NCBI GenBank assembly: GCA_001449105.1
Contig: LNIY01000094.1
Coordinates: forward strand, 1 to 42,319
DNA: 42,319 nucleotides
DNA from: Caulobacter vibrioides
Lineage (GTDB): Bacteria; Pseudomonadota; Alphaproteobacteria; Caulobacterales; Caulobacteraceae
Reading direction: 5' to 3'
A program made the translations under genes and the position numbers. Positions 1 through 7,520 of the stretch are shown here, piece after piece. Positions within the stretch are counted from its first letter, which is position 1, and each line of letters starts with the position of its first letter. The notes below the pieces were generated by a model. It was given only the letters and a program-made list of their open reading frames with translations. It was not told where the DNA came from and searched no databases.

Positions 1-150
1 GGGGGAGGTCAGCGCGCGGACCCGGCCCCCGCCCCCCCCCCCGCCCCCCGGGCCCCCCCCCCCCTCCGGGGGGGGTCTTGTCCGGGGGCGGCGCCCGCCG
101 CGATCCCCCCCGGGGGGGGGGGCGGTGGGCGTGGCGGCCGGGGGGGGCAG
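1..150. other. G/C homopolymer low-complexity edge
   Basis: Almost pure runs of G and C with very few A or T, unlike all of the rest of the window. It lies in the last codons of the GGDEF-EAL gene but shows no protein-like codon pattern. The simplest reading is poor consensus sequence at a contig end. Confidence 0.7.
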
Positions 151-2295
151 CGCCGAGAACGCCACCACCTCCGACAGCCCGCGCGCGGCGGACGTCGCCA
201 CGCCCAGCAGCGCGGCGATCTCGGCCGCCGGCTTGGGGCGGCTGATGAAGTAGCCCTGGATCTCGCCGCAGCCCTGGCGGCGCAGCTCGTGCAGCTGTTC
301 CTCGGACTCCACGCCCTCGGCGGTGGTGGTGATGCCCAGGCTGGCGCCCAGGTCGAGGACGGCCTTGATGATCGCCAGGGCGTCGGCGTCGTCGAGGATG
401 TCGCGCACGAAGGTCTGGTCGATCTTGATCTTGTCGAACGGGAAGCTGCGCAGATAGCTCAGCGACGAATAGCCCGTGCCGAAGTCGTCCATCGAGATCC
501 GTACGCCCAGCGCCTTCAGGTCGTGAAGGATGGCCATGTTCGAGGCGCTGTCCTGCAGCAGGACGCTTTCGGTGATCTCCAGCTCCAGCCGCTCGGCCGG
601 CAGGCCCGAGGCGGCCAGGGCCTGGACCACGGTGGCGGCCAGGCGCCGGTCGCGGAACTGGGCGGGCGACAGGTTCACCGCCAGGCGCACGTGCTGGGGC
701 CAGCGGGCGGCCTCGTCGCAGGCGGCGCGCAGCACCCAGTCGCCCAGGGCGCCGATCAGGCCGATCTCCTCGGCCAGCGGGATGAACTCGCCGGGCGAGA
801 CCATGCCGCGCTCGGGGTGGAACCAGCGCAGCAGCGCCTCGCAGCCGGTGACGCGGTCGGCCTCCAGGTCGAACAGCGGCTGGTAGAACAGCTCGAACTG
901 GCCTTCGGCGAGCGCCTTGCGCAGGTCCAGCTCCAGGGCCCGGCGGGCCTGCAACTGCTCGTCCATGGCCCGCTCGAAGAAGTGGAAGGTGCCCTTGCCG
1001 TCGGCCTTGGCGCGGTAGAGGGCCATGTCGGCCTTCTTCAGCAGCTCGTCGCAGTCGTGCCCGTCGTCGGGCGAGACGGCCACCCCGACGCTGCCGCCGA
1101 TCACCACCTGGTGGCCCAGCAGGTCGAACGGGGCCTCCAGGGCCTCGACGATGCGGGCGGCCAGGCGCGTGGCGCCGGAAAGGTCCGACAGGCCCATCTG
1201 CACCACGGCGAACTCGTCGCCGCCCAGGCGGGCCACGGTGTCGCCGTCGCGGACGCAGGCCCGCAGGCGCTCGGCGGCGGCCTTCAGGAGGGCGTCGCCG
1301 ACCGGATGGCCCAGGGTGTCGTTGACCACCTTGAAGCGGTCGAGGTCGACGCAGTGCACGGCCACCAGGTCCTCGCGCCGGGCCGCGCGGGCCAGGGCGT
1401 CGGACAGGTCCTTGTGGAACAGCAGGCGGTTGGGCAGCTCGGTCAGCGGGTCGTAGTGGGCCAGGCGCGCGATCTGGGCCTCGGCCCGCTTGCGCTCGGC
1501 GATGTCTTCCGAGACGCCCAGCAGGTATTCGGGGCGGCCCTCGGCGTCGAGAATGGCGATCTTCTTGGTGCGCAGGATGGCGGTGGTGCCGTCCTTGCGG
1601 GGGATCAGATCCTCCTCGATGACCTTGACCTCGCCCGAGCGCACCACCTCGGCGTCGCGGGCGTGATAGATCGCCGCCTGCACCGGATCGAAGAAGGCCT
1701 CGTCGGTGCGGCCCATCATCTCTTCGCGCGAATAGCCCAGGATCTTCTCGCCGGCGCGGTTGAGCAGCACGTAGCTCTGGTCCGACGCGCGCTTGACGAA
1801 CACCATGGACGGGATCGACTCGACCACGGCGGTCATGAAGGTGCGGGCGCGCTCCTCGTCGGCCTTCGCGGAGGCCAGGGCGTCGAGGTTGCGGCGGTTG
1901 GTCTCGCTGGCCGCTTGCAGCAGACCGATGACGGTGCCCACGCCCAGATAGCGCCCGCCGTCGGTGACGATGAAGCCGCGCAGCAGGTCGCTGGCCCGGT
2001 AGGACAGGCTGTCGTTGGTGAAGGCGGCCAGCTCGACGTCGGCCTCGACGACCAGCGGCTGGTTGTCCATCAGCACTTCGATGGGGCGGTTGGCGTAGAG
2101 GGCGCGGCCGTACTCGGCGGCCATACGCAGGAAGAAGGCGTTGCGCTCGACCAGGCCCACGGGGCGGTCGTCGGCGTCGAGCACCGGGATGATCAGGGTG
2201 TCGGGCTCCTCGCGGAACCGCTCGTACAGCGTCTTGCCGAGGTCTTCCGCCCGCGCCGGGGCGAGGGAAGAAACGGTGTCGCGCAGGGTGAACAT
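1..2295 (-). CDS. CBS-PAS-GGDEF-EAL cyclic-di-GMP signalling protein (3' end at window edge)
   Basis: Bifunctional diguanylate cyclase/phosphodiesterase that would make and degrade the second messenger cyclic di-GMP in the cytoplasm. Reading from the ATG at 2295 (GGAGG upstream), residues ~25-130 resemble a CBS pair, ~150-285 a PAS domain, ~285-450 GGDEF and ~455-695 EAL. The active-site motif GGDEF is intact at 358-362, with an inhibitory I-site RDGD at 349-352. EAL is intact at 486-488, with NLS, ITES, DDFGTGYS (from 603), KIKID and EGVE also present, so both activities may be retained. There is no signal peptide or membrane helix. The frame stays open to base 1, but after about residue 710 it runs through G/C homopolymers, so the true C terminus cannot be read. 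Monocistronic, divergent from the EamA gene. Confidence 0.9.
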   Translation of the reverse strand, partial: MFTLRDTVSSLAPARAEDLGKTLYERFREEPDTLIIPVLDADDRPVGLVERNAFFLRMAAEYGRALYANRPIEVLMDNQPLVVEADVELAAFTNDSLSYRASDLLRGFIVTDGGRYLGVGTVIGLLQAASETNRRNLDALASAKADEERARTFMTAVVESIPSMVFVKRASDQSYVLLNRAGEKILGYSREEMMGRTDEAFFDPVQAAIYHARDAEVVRSGEVKVIEEDLIPRKDGTTAILRTKKIAILDAEGRPEYLLGVSEDIAERKRAEAQIARLAHYDPLTELPNRLLFHKDLSDALARAARREDLVAVHCVDLDRFKVVNDTLGHPVGDALLKAAAERLRACVRDGDTVARLGGDEFAVVQMGLSDLSGATRLAARIVEALEAPFDLLGHQVVIGGSVGVAVSPDDGHDCDELLKKADMALYRAKADGKGTFHFFERAMDEQLQARRALELDLRKALAEGQFELFYQPLFDLEADRVTGCEALLRWFHPERGMVSPGEFIPLAEEIGLIGALGDWVLRAACDEAARWPQHVRLAVNLSPAQFRDRRLAATVVQALAASGLPAERLELEITESVLLQDSASNMAILHDLKALGVRISMDDFGTGYSSLSYLRSFPFDKIKIDQTFVRDILDDADALAIIKAVLDLGASLGITTTAEGVESEEQLHELRRQGCGEIQGYFISRPKPAAEIAALLGVATSAARGLSEVVAFSALPPPAATPTAPPPGGDRGGRRPRTRPPPEGGGGPGGGGGGGGRVRALTSP

Positions 2296-2397
2296 GGGAA
2301 TACGCCTCCACTCGCGAGGGTGAATGGCGGTTTCACACCTAACGAGGTGCTAAACTTGACCGTGGGGACTACCGGTTTCGCGAAAACTTCATGGCCG

Positions 2398-2431
2398 CGT
2401 CACAGTGATTTCCGGCGCATTTACTGTGACG
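2398..2431. promoter_or_regulatory. Perfect 9-bp inverted repeat between divergent genes
   Basis: CGTCACAGT at 2398-2406 is mirrored exactly by ACTGTGACG at 2423-2431, with a 16-base spacer. It lies in the 295-base AT-richer region between the divergent GGDEF-EAL and EamA genes, about 100 bases before the former and 160 before the latter. It could be an operator for a dimeric regulator. A TTGAC box occurs at 2356-2360. The same region holds a short copy of a palindrome (ATCCCCGC...GCGGG, ~2490-2506) related to the large inverted repeat at 21311-21410. Confidence 0.45.
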
Positions 2432-2590
2432 TCGCCGCGCGAATACTCAGTGGGCTGACGAAATGAATTCCGGCCTTTCTCTACCGCAAAATCCCCGCCT
2501 TCGCGGGCAAGCTCGGAGAAAATGGGCCGTGAAGCGGTTCCCTCCCTCGACGCCAAGGCCTAGTTAGGGCCCGTCCGAGGAGTAGCCGTC

Positions 2591-3487
2591 ATGCCCAGTT
2601 CCCTGCCGCTTCGCCATTTCCTGCTGGCTCTCGCGGTGGTGGCGGTGTGGGGGACCAACTTCGTGGTCATCCGCCAGGCGCTGAACCACCTGCCGCCGCT
2701 GACCTTCGCCACCCTGCGCTTCACCTTGGTGCTGCTGCCGCTGGTGTTCTTCGTCAGGAAGCCGGCGGTGTCGTGGCTCAATCTGGCCGGCTATGGCCTG
2801 CTGATCGGGGCGGGGCAGTTCGGCCTGCTGTTCGTGGCCATGAAGGGCCACATCTCGCCGGGTCTGGCCTCGCTGATCCTGCAGACCCAGGTGTTCTTCA
2901 CCATCGCCCTGGCCATGCAGATCAACCGCGAGCGGGTGCGGGGCTTCCAGATCGTCGCCCTGCTGCTGGCCGTGGCCGGGATCGCGATCATCGCCCTGCA
3001 CGGCGGCGGCTCGGCCACTCCGCTGGGTGTCGGGCTGGGCCTGCTGGCGGCGCTGAGCTGGGGCTGCGGCAACATCGTCGCGCGCCAGGCCGGGCCCGTG
3101 AACATGCTGGGCTACGTGGTCTGGGCCAGCCTGTTCTCGATCCCGCCGCTGCTGGTCATGGCCCTGTGGCTGGAAGGCTGGCCGGCCATGGTCAAGGGCG
3201 TGGCCGGCGCCGACTTCGGCACATGGCTGGCCGTCGTCTGGCAGGCGGTGGGCAACACCATGTTCGGCTACGGCGCCTGGGGCTGGCTGCTGGCCCGTCA
3301 CGCGGCCGCGACCATCACCCCGATGGCCCTCTTGGTGCCGGTGTTCGGCATGAGCGCCTCGGCCCTGCTGCTGGGCGAGGGCCTGCCCGCCTGGAAGCTG
3401 CTGGCGGCGGGCCTCGTGCTGGCCGGCCTGGCGGTCAACATGCTGTGGCCGAAGATCCGGGCGCTGCGGGCGGCTCCCGCCGCCTGA
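2591..3487 (+). CDS. EamA-family (DMT superfamily) transporter
   Basis: Inner-membrane drug/metabolite transporter of 298 residues with about ten hydrophobic helices in two EamA repeats, the usual size for the family. The N terminus (VWGTNFVVIRQAL) and the second-repeat start (SWGCGNIVARQ) match the O-acetylserine/cysteine exporter branch typified by E. coli EamA, but substrate cannot be assigned from sequence. Start ATG has GAGGAG about 9 bases upstream. It is followed after 59 bases by the OmpA-like gene on the same strand. A long overlapping frame at 2647-3963 is only a shadow over this part. Confidence 0.9.
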   Translation: MPSSLPLRHFLLALAVVAVWGTNFVVIRQALNHLPPLTFATLRFTLVLLPLVFFVRKPAVSWLNLAGYGLLIGAGQFGLLFVAMKGHISPGLASLILQTQVFFTIALAMQINRERVRGFQIVALLLAVAGIAIIALHGGGSATPLGVGLGLLAALSWGCGNIVARQAGPVNMLGYVVWASLFSIPPLLVMALWLEGWPAMVKGVAGADFGTWLAVVWQAVGNTMFGYGAWGWLLARHAAATITPMALLVPVFGMSASALLLGEGLPAWKLLAAGLVLAGLAVNMLWPKIRALRAAPAA

Positions 3488-3546
3488 TCACGCGACTTGA
3501 CGCCAGGTTGCGTCCGCTCGACCTTCGCCGTGAAGGGGAGGGGCGC

Positions 3547-3963
3547 ATGCAGCGTAGGACATTCATCATCGGAGCAGCGGGATTGGCCGCGACGCCTGCG
3601 GTCGCGCTGGCCGAGGCCGGCTGGAGCCCGCCGCTCATCATCCGCTTCGGGCCGGGCTCGGCGGAGATCGATCGCCACGCGGTGGGGCAGCTCGAAGGCT
3701 TCAAGGCCGCGTTCGAGGCGCGCGCCAATCCGCGCAACGGCGACTCGATCCGGGTCACCGGCCACATGGACGAGGCCGAACGACGCCAGAACCTGCGCGA
3801 CCTGCCCCAGCAGCGAGCCGACGCCGTCGTCGAGGCGCTGGCAGACCTGGGCATGCAGCGCGGACGGGCGCGGGCCCGGCGCAGCCTGGACCGCCTTGTC
3901 GATGTCGCAGGTCCATCGGCCGACAACCGCGTCGTCCTGCTGTCCTGGCGGGTCTCCTCTTGA
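3547..3963 (+). CDS. Tat-exported small OmpA-like protein
   Basis: A 138-residue protein with a twin-arginine type leader (QRRTFIIGAAGLAATPAVALA) and a compact OmpA-like fold: FGPGSAEID early, then IRVTGHMD, then a QRADAVVEALADLG helix, the usual order in peptidoglycan-associating OmpA C-terminal domains. The start ATG at 3547 has a strong GGGGAGGGG site just upstream, which decides against the much longer open frame that begins at 2647. The peptidoglycan-binding Asp/Arg pair is only partly recognisable, so wall binding is inferred. A Rho-independent terminator follows directly. Confidence 0.72.
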   Translation: MQRRTFIIGAAGLAATPAVALAEAGWSPPLIIRFGPGSAEIDRHAVGQLEGFKAAFEARANPRNGDSIRVTGHMDEAERRQNLRDLPQQRADAVVEALADLGMQRGRARARRSLDRLVDVAGPSADNRVVLLSWRVSS

Positions 3964-3969
3964 AAAGGC

Positions 3970-4004
3970 GACGCCGCCCCGGCATCGAGGCGGCGTTCTT
4001 TTCC
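3970..4004 (+). terminator. Rho-independent terminator
   Basis: ACGCCGCC (3971-3978) pairs with GGCGGCGT (3989-3996) across a 10-base loop and is followed by TCTTTTC. It ends the EamA/OmpA-like transcription unit before the threonine aldolase gene. Confidence 0.75.
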
Positions 4005-4017
4005 TGAGTGACTGCCC

Positions 4018-5058
4018 ATGACCATCGCCCGCTACGACTTCGCCTCCGACAATGTCGCCGGGGCCATGCCCGAGGTGATGGAGGCGCTGATCGCCGCCAA
4101 CGCCGGCACGGCGTCGGGCTATGGGACCGACCATGTCAGCCAGGCGGCGGGCGAGCGCATCCGCGCGGCGCTGGACGTCGACGCCGAGGTCAGGTTCATG
4201 CCGTCGGGCACGGCCGCCAACGCCTTCGCCCTGACCCTGCTGGCCGCGCCGCACGAGGCGGTGCTGGCCCATGAGCACGCCCACATCTGCACCGACGAGA
4301 CCGGTGCGCCGGGCTTCTTCGGCCAGGGCGTGGGGCTGATCGGCCTGCCGGGCGCCTCGGGCAAGATCGAGCAGGCGGCGCTAGAGGCGGCCCTGGCCCA
4401 GCCCGACGTCTCCTACCGCCAGCCGGCGGCGGCCCTGTCGCTGACCACGGCCACCGAGTACGGCACGGTCTATTCGGAAGCCGCTCTCAAGGCGCTGATC
4501 GATCCGGCCAAGGCCAAGGGCTACGGCGTGCACCTGGACGGCGCGCGGCTGGCCAACGCCGTGGCGGCCGGCTTCGACCTCAAGGCCGTTGGGCGCCTGG
4601 GCGTCGACATTCTCGTCATGGGCGGAACCAAGGCCGGTTCGACCCCGACCGAGGCGGTGGTTTTCCTCAACCCCGAGCACCGCCGTCGCCTGGACGCGCG
4701 GATCAAGCATGCCGGCCAGCTGATCTCCAAGGGCCGGTTCCTGGCCGCGCCGTGGCTGGGCCTGCTGGGCGAGGGCGGCGACACCGGCCCCTGGGCCGCC
4801 CGCGCCGCCCACGCCAACGCCATGGCCCGGAAGCTGGCGGCCCTGATGCCCTATCCGATCGCCCATCCGGTGGAGGCCAACGGCGTCTTTGTGACCATGA
4901 GCGACGCGGCCCTGGAGCTGCTGCGCGGCGAGGGCTGGTTCGTCTACCGCTTCCTCGACGGCTCGGCCCGCTTCATGTGCTCGTGGGCGACGACGAGCGA
5001 GATGGTCGAGGAGCTGGGCGCGGCGCTGCAGCGGGTCGCGGCGGTGGAGGCGGCGTAG
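4018..5058 (+). CDS. Low-specificity threonine aldolase-family PLP enzyme
   Basis: PLP-dependent aldolase (fold type I) expected to split L-threonine or allo-threonine into glycine and acetaldehyde. 346 residues, normal for the family. Visible landmarks are the N-terminal SDNVAGAMPEVMEAL, the phosphate-binding MPSGTAAN, HLDGARLANA with the Asp (174) that pairs with the pyridine nitrogen, and GGTKAGS with the Schiff-base Lys (205). It is close in type to LtaE, but the exact stereospecificity is not readable. It ends immediately before repeat copy A, which separates it from the convergent PRC-barrel gene. Confidence 0.9.
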   Translation: MTIARYDFASDNVAGAMPEVMEALIAANAGTASGYGTDHVSQAAGERIRAALDVDAEVRFMPSGTAANAFALTLLAAPHEAVLAHEHAHICTDETGAPGFFGQGVGLIGLPGASGKIEQAALEAALAQPDVSYRQPAAALSLTTATEYGTVYSEAALKALIDPAKAKGYGVHLDGARLANAVAAGFDLKAVGRLGVDILVMGGTKAGSTPTEAVVFLNPEHRRRLDARIKHAGQLISKGRFLAAPWLGLLGEGGDTGPWAARAAHANAMARKLAALMPYPIAHPVEANGVFVTMSDAALELLRGEGWFVYRFLDGSARFMCSWATTSEMVEELGAALQRVAAVEAA

Positions 5059-5169
5059 CCCCCTCAGTCGCTTCGCGACAGCTCCCCCAGAGGGGGAGCA
5101 TCTTCCTGGCGCAGGCGTTTCCAGATCCTCCCCCTCTGGGGGAGGTGGCCCGGAGGGCCGGAGGGGGTC
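5058..5169. repeat. Interspersed palindromic repeat, copy A
   Basis: Two modules separated by ~25 bases. The first (5058-5100) contains CAGTCGCTTCGCGACAGC followed by CTCCCCCAGAGGGGGAG. The second (5127-5169) contains CCTCCCCCTCTGGGGGAGG and GGCCCGGAGGGCC. Both modules reappear in reverse orientation at 8640-8741 (copy B), and module 2 reappears at 33276-33322 and in variant form at 41751-41800. It sits between the stop codons of two convergent genes, where the hairpins could also act as a bidirectional terminator. Confidence 0.85.
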
Positions 5170-5505
5170 TCACCCCTCGAAATACCGCTCCACCTGCTCG
5201 GCCCAGCCGTAGGAGCTCTTGGCCAGTTGGTCGCGGTCGTAGGCCGGGCTGTCCTTGAAGCGGTCCTTCGACAGGTCGGTGGCGTAGGCCTGCTCCTTGT
5301 CGTCGAAGGTCAGGATGCGCCAGGGCAGGGGGTGGTACTTGCCGCCGGTGAACAGGCCCGACGGCTCGACGGCGACGTAGCGGCCGACACCGGCGTCGCG
5401 GTCGACGAAGACCTCGCGGATGACGCCCAGCTTGTGGCCCTTGGGATCGGTGACCGCGACCCCGATCAGGTCGCCGCTCTTCACCAGCCGATCGTCCAGC
5501 GACAT
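5170..5505 (-). CDS. PRC-barrel domain protein
   Basis: A 111-residue cytoplasmic protein. Residues ~8-75 form a PRC-barrel, the small beta-barrel also found in RimM and photosynthetic reaction centre H subunits: LIGVAVTDPKGHKLGVI, then VFVDRDAG and RYVAVEPSG. The C-terminal third is polar and contains a DRDQLAKSSYGW stretch typical of bacterial stand-alone PRC proteins. The start ATG has AAGGAGG 6 bases upstream. It is divergent from the mutT-like gene (101 bases) and convergent with the aldolase gene. Stand-alone PRC proteins are often stress-linked, but the function here is unknown. Confidence 0.8.
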   Translation of the reverse strand: MSLDDRLVKSGDLIGVAVTDPKGHKLGVIREVFVDRDAGVGRYVAVEPSGLFTGGKYHPLPWRILTFDDKEQAYATDLSKDRFKDSPAYDRDQLAKSSYGWAEQVERYFEG

Positions 5506-5606
5506 GGCGTTCCTCCTTGCGAATGCTCCTTCGGCAACGTTCGTCGCGCCCGGGGAGTTGCTCCAAAGGCGTTGCCAAGCCCGGCGAAGCCCGCGATGGA
5601 TCGGGC

Positions 5607-6035
5607 ATGAGCACGCCCCAAGCCCTTCCCACCGACCGCCCCATCGTCCTGGTGGCCGCCGCCGCCCTGATCGACGTCGACGGGCGGGTGCTGATCTGCC
5701 AGCGCCCCGAGGGCAAGTCGCTGGCGGGTCTGTGGGAGTTTCCGGGCGGCAAGGTCGAGAAGGGCGAGACGCCCGAGCAATGCCTGATCCGCGAGCTGCA
5801 CGAGGAGCTGGGCATCACGGTCGCCCAGGCCTGCCTCGCGCCCTTCGTCTTCGCCTCGCACACCTACGAGAAGTTCCACCTCCTGATGCCGCTCTATCTG
5901 CTGCGGCGCTGGGAGGGGGTGGTGACGGCGCGCGAACACAAGGCCATGGCCTGGGTAAAGCCTGACAAATTGAGCGACTACGAAATGCCGCCGGCGGATA
6001 TTCCGCTGGTCGCTTGGCTTCGGGATGTGCTTTAA
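5607..6035 (+). CDS. mutT: MutT-like Nudix hydrolase (8-oxo-dGTP diphosphatase type)
   Basis: Nudix enzyme of 142 residues expected to hydrolyse 8-oxo-dGTP to the monophosphate, cleaning the nucleotide pool of oxidised precursors. The Nudix box G-x5-E-x7-REL-x-EELGI is complete at about residues 48-70, preceded by LAGLWEFPGG, and the C-terminal half has the MPLYLLRRWEG and HKAMAWVKPDKL strands of MutT. The start is set at the ATG at 5607 because the protein then begins a few residues before the first beta strand; the frame is open upstream to 5517. The gene may be co-transcribed with the GH43 gene that follows. Confidence 0.88.
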   Translation: MSTPQALPTDRPIVLVAAAALIDVDGRVLICQRPEGKSLAGLWEFPGGKVEKGETPEQCLIRELHEELGITVAQACLAPFVFASHTYEKFHLLMPLYLLRRWEGVVTAREHKAMAWVKPDKLSDYEMPPADIPLVAWLRDVL

Positions 6036-6083
6036 CTCAGACAAATCGCGCAACGACGCGACATGGCTGGGAAGGAGACGACC

Positions 6084-7493
6084 GTGGAGACCTTGGATTT
6101 GCAGCCCTCGCGCCGCGTCCTGCTGGCCGGCGCCGGCGCCGGAGCCCTGGCCCTCGGCGGGATCGCCGGCGCGGCCCACGCCGCCGCCGAGTCCGCGCCG
6201 CTGATCAACCCGGTCGTGCGCCAGCGCGCCGACGCCCAGGTCTTCAAGCATACCGACGGCTACTACTACCTGACCGGCTCCGTGCCCCAGTACGACCGGC
6301 TGATCATCCGCCGCTCGCGCACCCTGGCCGGTTTCACCGACGCCGAGGAAGTCGTGGTCTGGCGGCGGCCGACGGAAGGCAAGCTGGGCGGCTACATCTG
6401 GGCGCCCGAACTGCACTGGTTCGACGGCGCCTGGCACATGTACTTCGCGGCCGGCGACAAGGACCAGCCGTTCCGCATCCGCACCTACGCCATACGCTGC
6501 AAGGGTCCCGACGCCATGACCGGCCAGTGGGAACTGCTGGGCAAGGTCGAGACCCCCTGGGACACCTTCACCCTCGACTCCACGGTCTTCCACCACAAGG
6601 GCGTGCGCTACTTCTGCTGGGCGCAGAAGGAGCCCGGGATCGACACCAACAGCAATCTCTATCTCGCACCGCTGGCCACGCCCCTGACGCTGGGCAAGGC
6701 GCCGACCCGCCTGACCGTGCCGACGCTCGACTGGGAAATCCGCGGCTTCAAGGTGGCCGAGGCGCCGGCGGTGCTGGTCCGCAACGGCAAGGTGTTCATC
6801 GCCTATTCGGCCAGCGCCACCGACGACCGCTACTGCCTGGGCCTGCTGAGCGCCGACGCGGACGCCGACCTGATGGCCGAAAGCGCGTGGACCAAGTCGC
6901 CGGCGCCGGTGTTCGTCTCGTCGGAAGAGACCCGCGTCTGGGGCCCCGGCCACAACTCGTTCACGGTGGACGAGCAGGGCCGCGACGTCCTGGTGTTCCA
7001 CGGCCGCGACTACAAGGCGATCAAGGGCGATCCCCTGTTCGACCCCAACCGCCACACCCGCGTGCAGCGCCTCTACTACAAGCCCGACGGCACGCCCGAT
7101 TTCGGCGTGCCGGCCGGAGCGGGCGAGATCCCCGACCGCTTCTCGCCGGTTGATCGCCCGGGCGCTTTCCTGCGCGTCGACGGCGCGGTGGTGAGCGTCG
7201 GCGAGGGGCCGCTGGCTGTCACCCAGCTGCGCCAGAAGGCGGGCGCCGGCGGGGTGTCGTTGGAGCCGATCCTGCAGCCCGGCCAGGCGCTGCGGGTCGA
7301 GGGCGGCAAGGTCACGGTCGGAGCTGGCGATGCGGCCGCGCGCTTCAAGCGCGTGAAGGGCCTGGCGGGCGGCAAGGGCGTGTCGTTCCAGGCGCCGGGC
7401 GGCGGCTATCTGATGCACCGCGACGGCGCGGTGGTCGTCGGGCCGCCGAGCAACGCCAAGGCCAAGGCGGCCGCGACGTTCGTGATCAGCTGA
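6084..7493 (+). CDS. Tat-exported GH43 arabinofuranosidase with C-terminal AbfB-like module
   Basis: Glycoside hydrolase family 43 enzyme, probably an alpha-L-arabinofuranosidase removing arabinose from plant polysaccharide outside the cytoplasm. The start is put at GTG 6084 because GGAAGGAGA lies 6 bases before it; the ATG at 6063 would place that ribosome site inside the gene. The leader PSRRVLLAGAGAG is a twin-arginine signal. The five-bladed propeller triad appears as Asp50 (RADAQVF), Asp165 (TFTLDSTVF) and Glu227 (KVAEAPAVL). Residues ~345-469 resemble an arabinose-binding AbfB (CBM42-like) domain. Length is 469 residues. Its stop lies in a hairpin shared with the convergent regulator gene. 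Confidence 0.85.
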   Translation: METLDLQPSRRVLLAGAGAGALALGGIAGAAHAAAESAPLINPVVRQRADAQVFKHTDGYYYLTGSVPQYDRLIIRRSRTLAGFTDAEEVVVWRRPTEGKLGGYIWAPELHWFDGAWHMYFAAGDKDQPFRIRTYAIRCKGPDAMTGQWELLGKVETPWDTFTLDSTVFHHKGVRYFCWAQKEPGIDTNSNLYLAPLATPLTLGKAPTRLTVPTLDWEIRGFKVAEAPAVLVRNGKVFIAYSASATDDRYCLGLLSADADADLMAESAWTKSPAPVFVSSEETRVWGPGHNSFTVDEQGRDVLVFHGRDYKAIKGDPLFDPNRHTRVQRLYYKPDGTPDFGVPAGAGEIPDRFSPVDRPGAFLRVDGAVVSVGEGPLAVTQLRQKAGAGGVSLEPILQPGQALRVEGGKVTVGAGDAAARFKRVKGLAGGKGVSFQAPGGGYLMHRDGAVVVGPPSNAKAKAAATFVIS

Positions 7494-7520
7494 ACCCGGC
7501 GCGTGGGGAGGGCGGGTTCA
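7491..7520. terminator. Bidirectional hairpin spanning two stop codons
   Basis: TGAACCCG (7491-7498) pairs exactly with CGGGTTCA (7513-7520). The TGA of the GH43 gene and the TGA of the opposite-strand regulator gene are mirror images in the two arms, so both genes end with the same eight bases. There is no T run. Confidence 0.55.

Noticed and set aside
289..2466. 725-residue open frame on the plus strand
   Set aside because: It is opposite the GGDEF-EAL gene, which has intact motifs and a ribosome site. The long shadow is due to high GC at third positions.
2647..3963. 438-residue plus-strand frame
   Set aside because: Only its last 138 codons (from 3547) look like a protein, with their own ribosome site; the first part is a shadow of the EamA gene.
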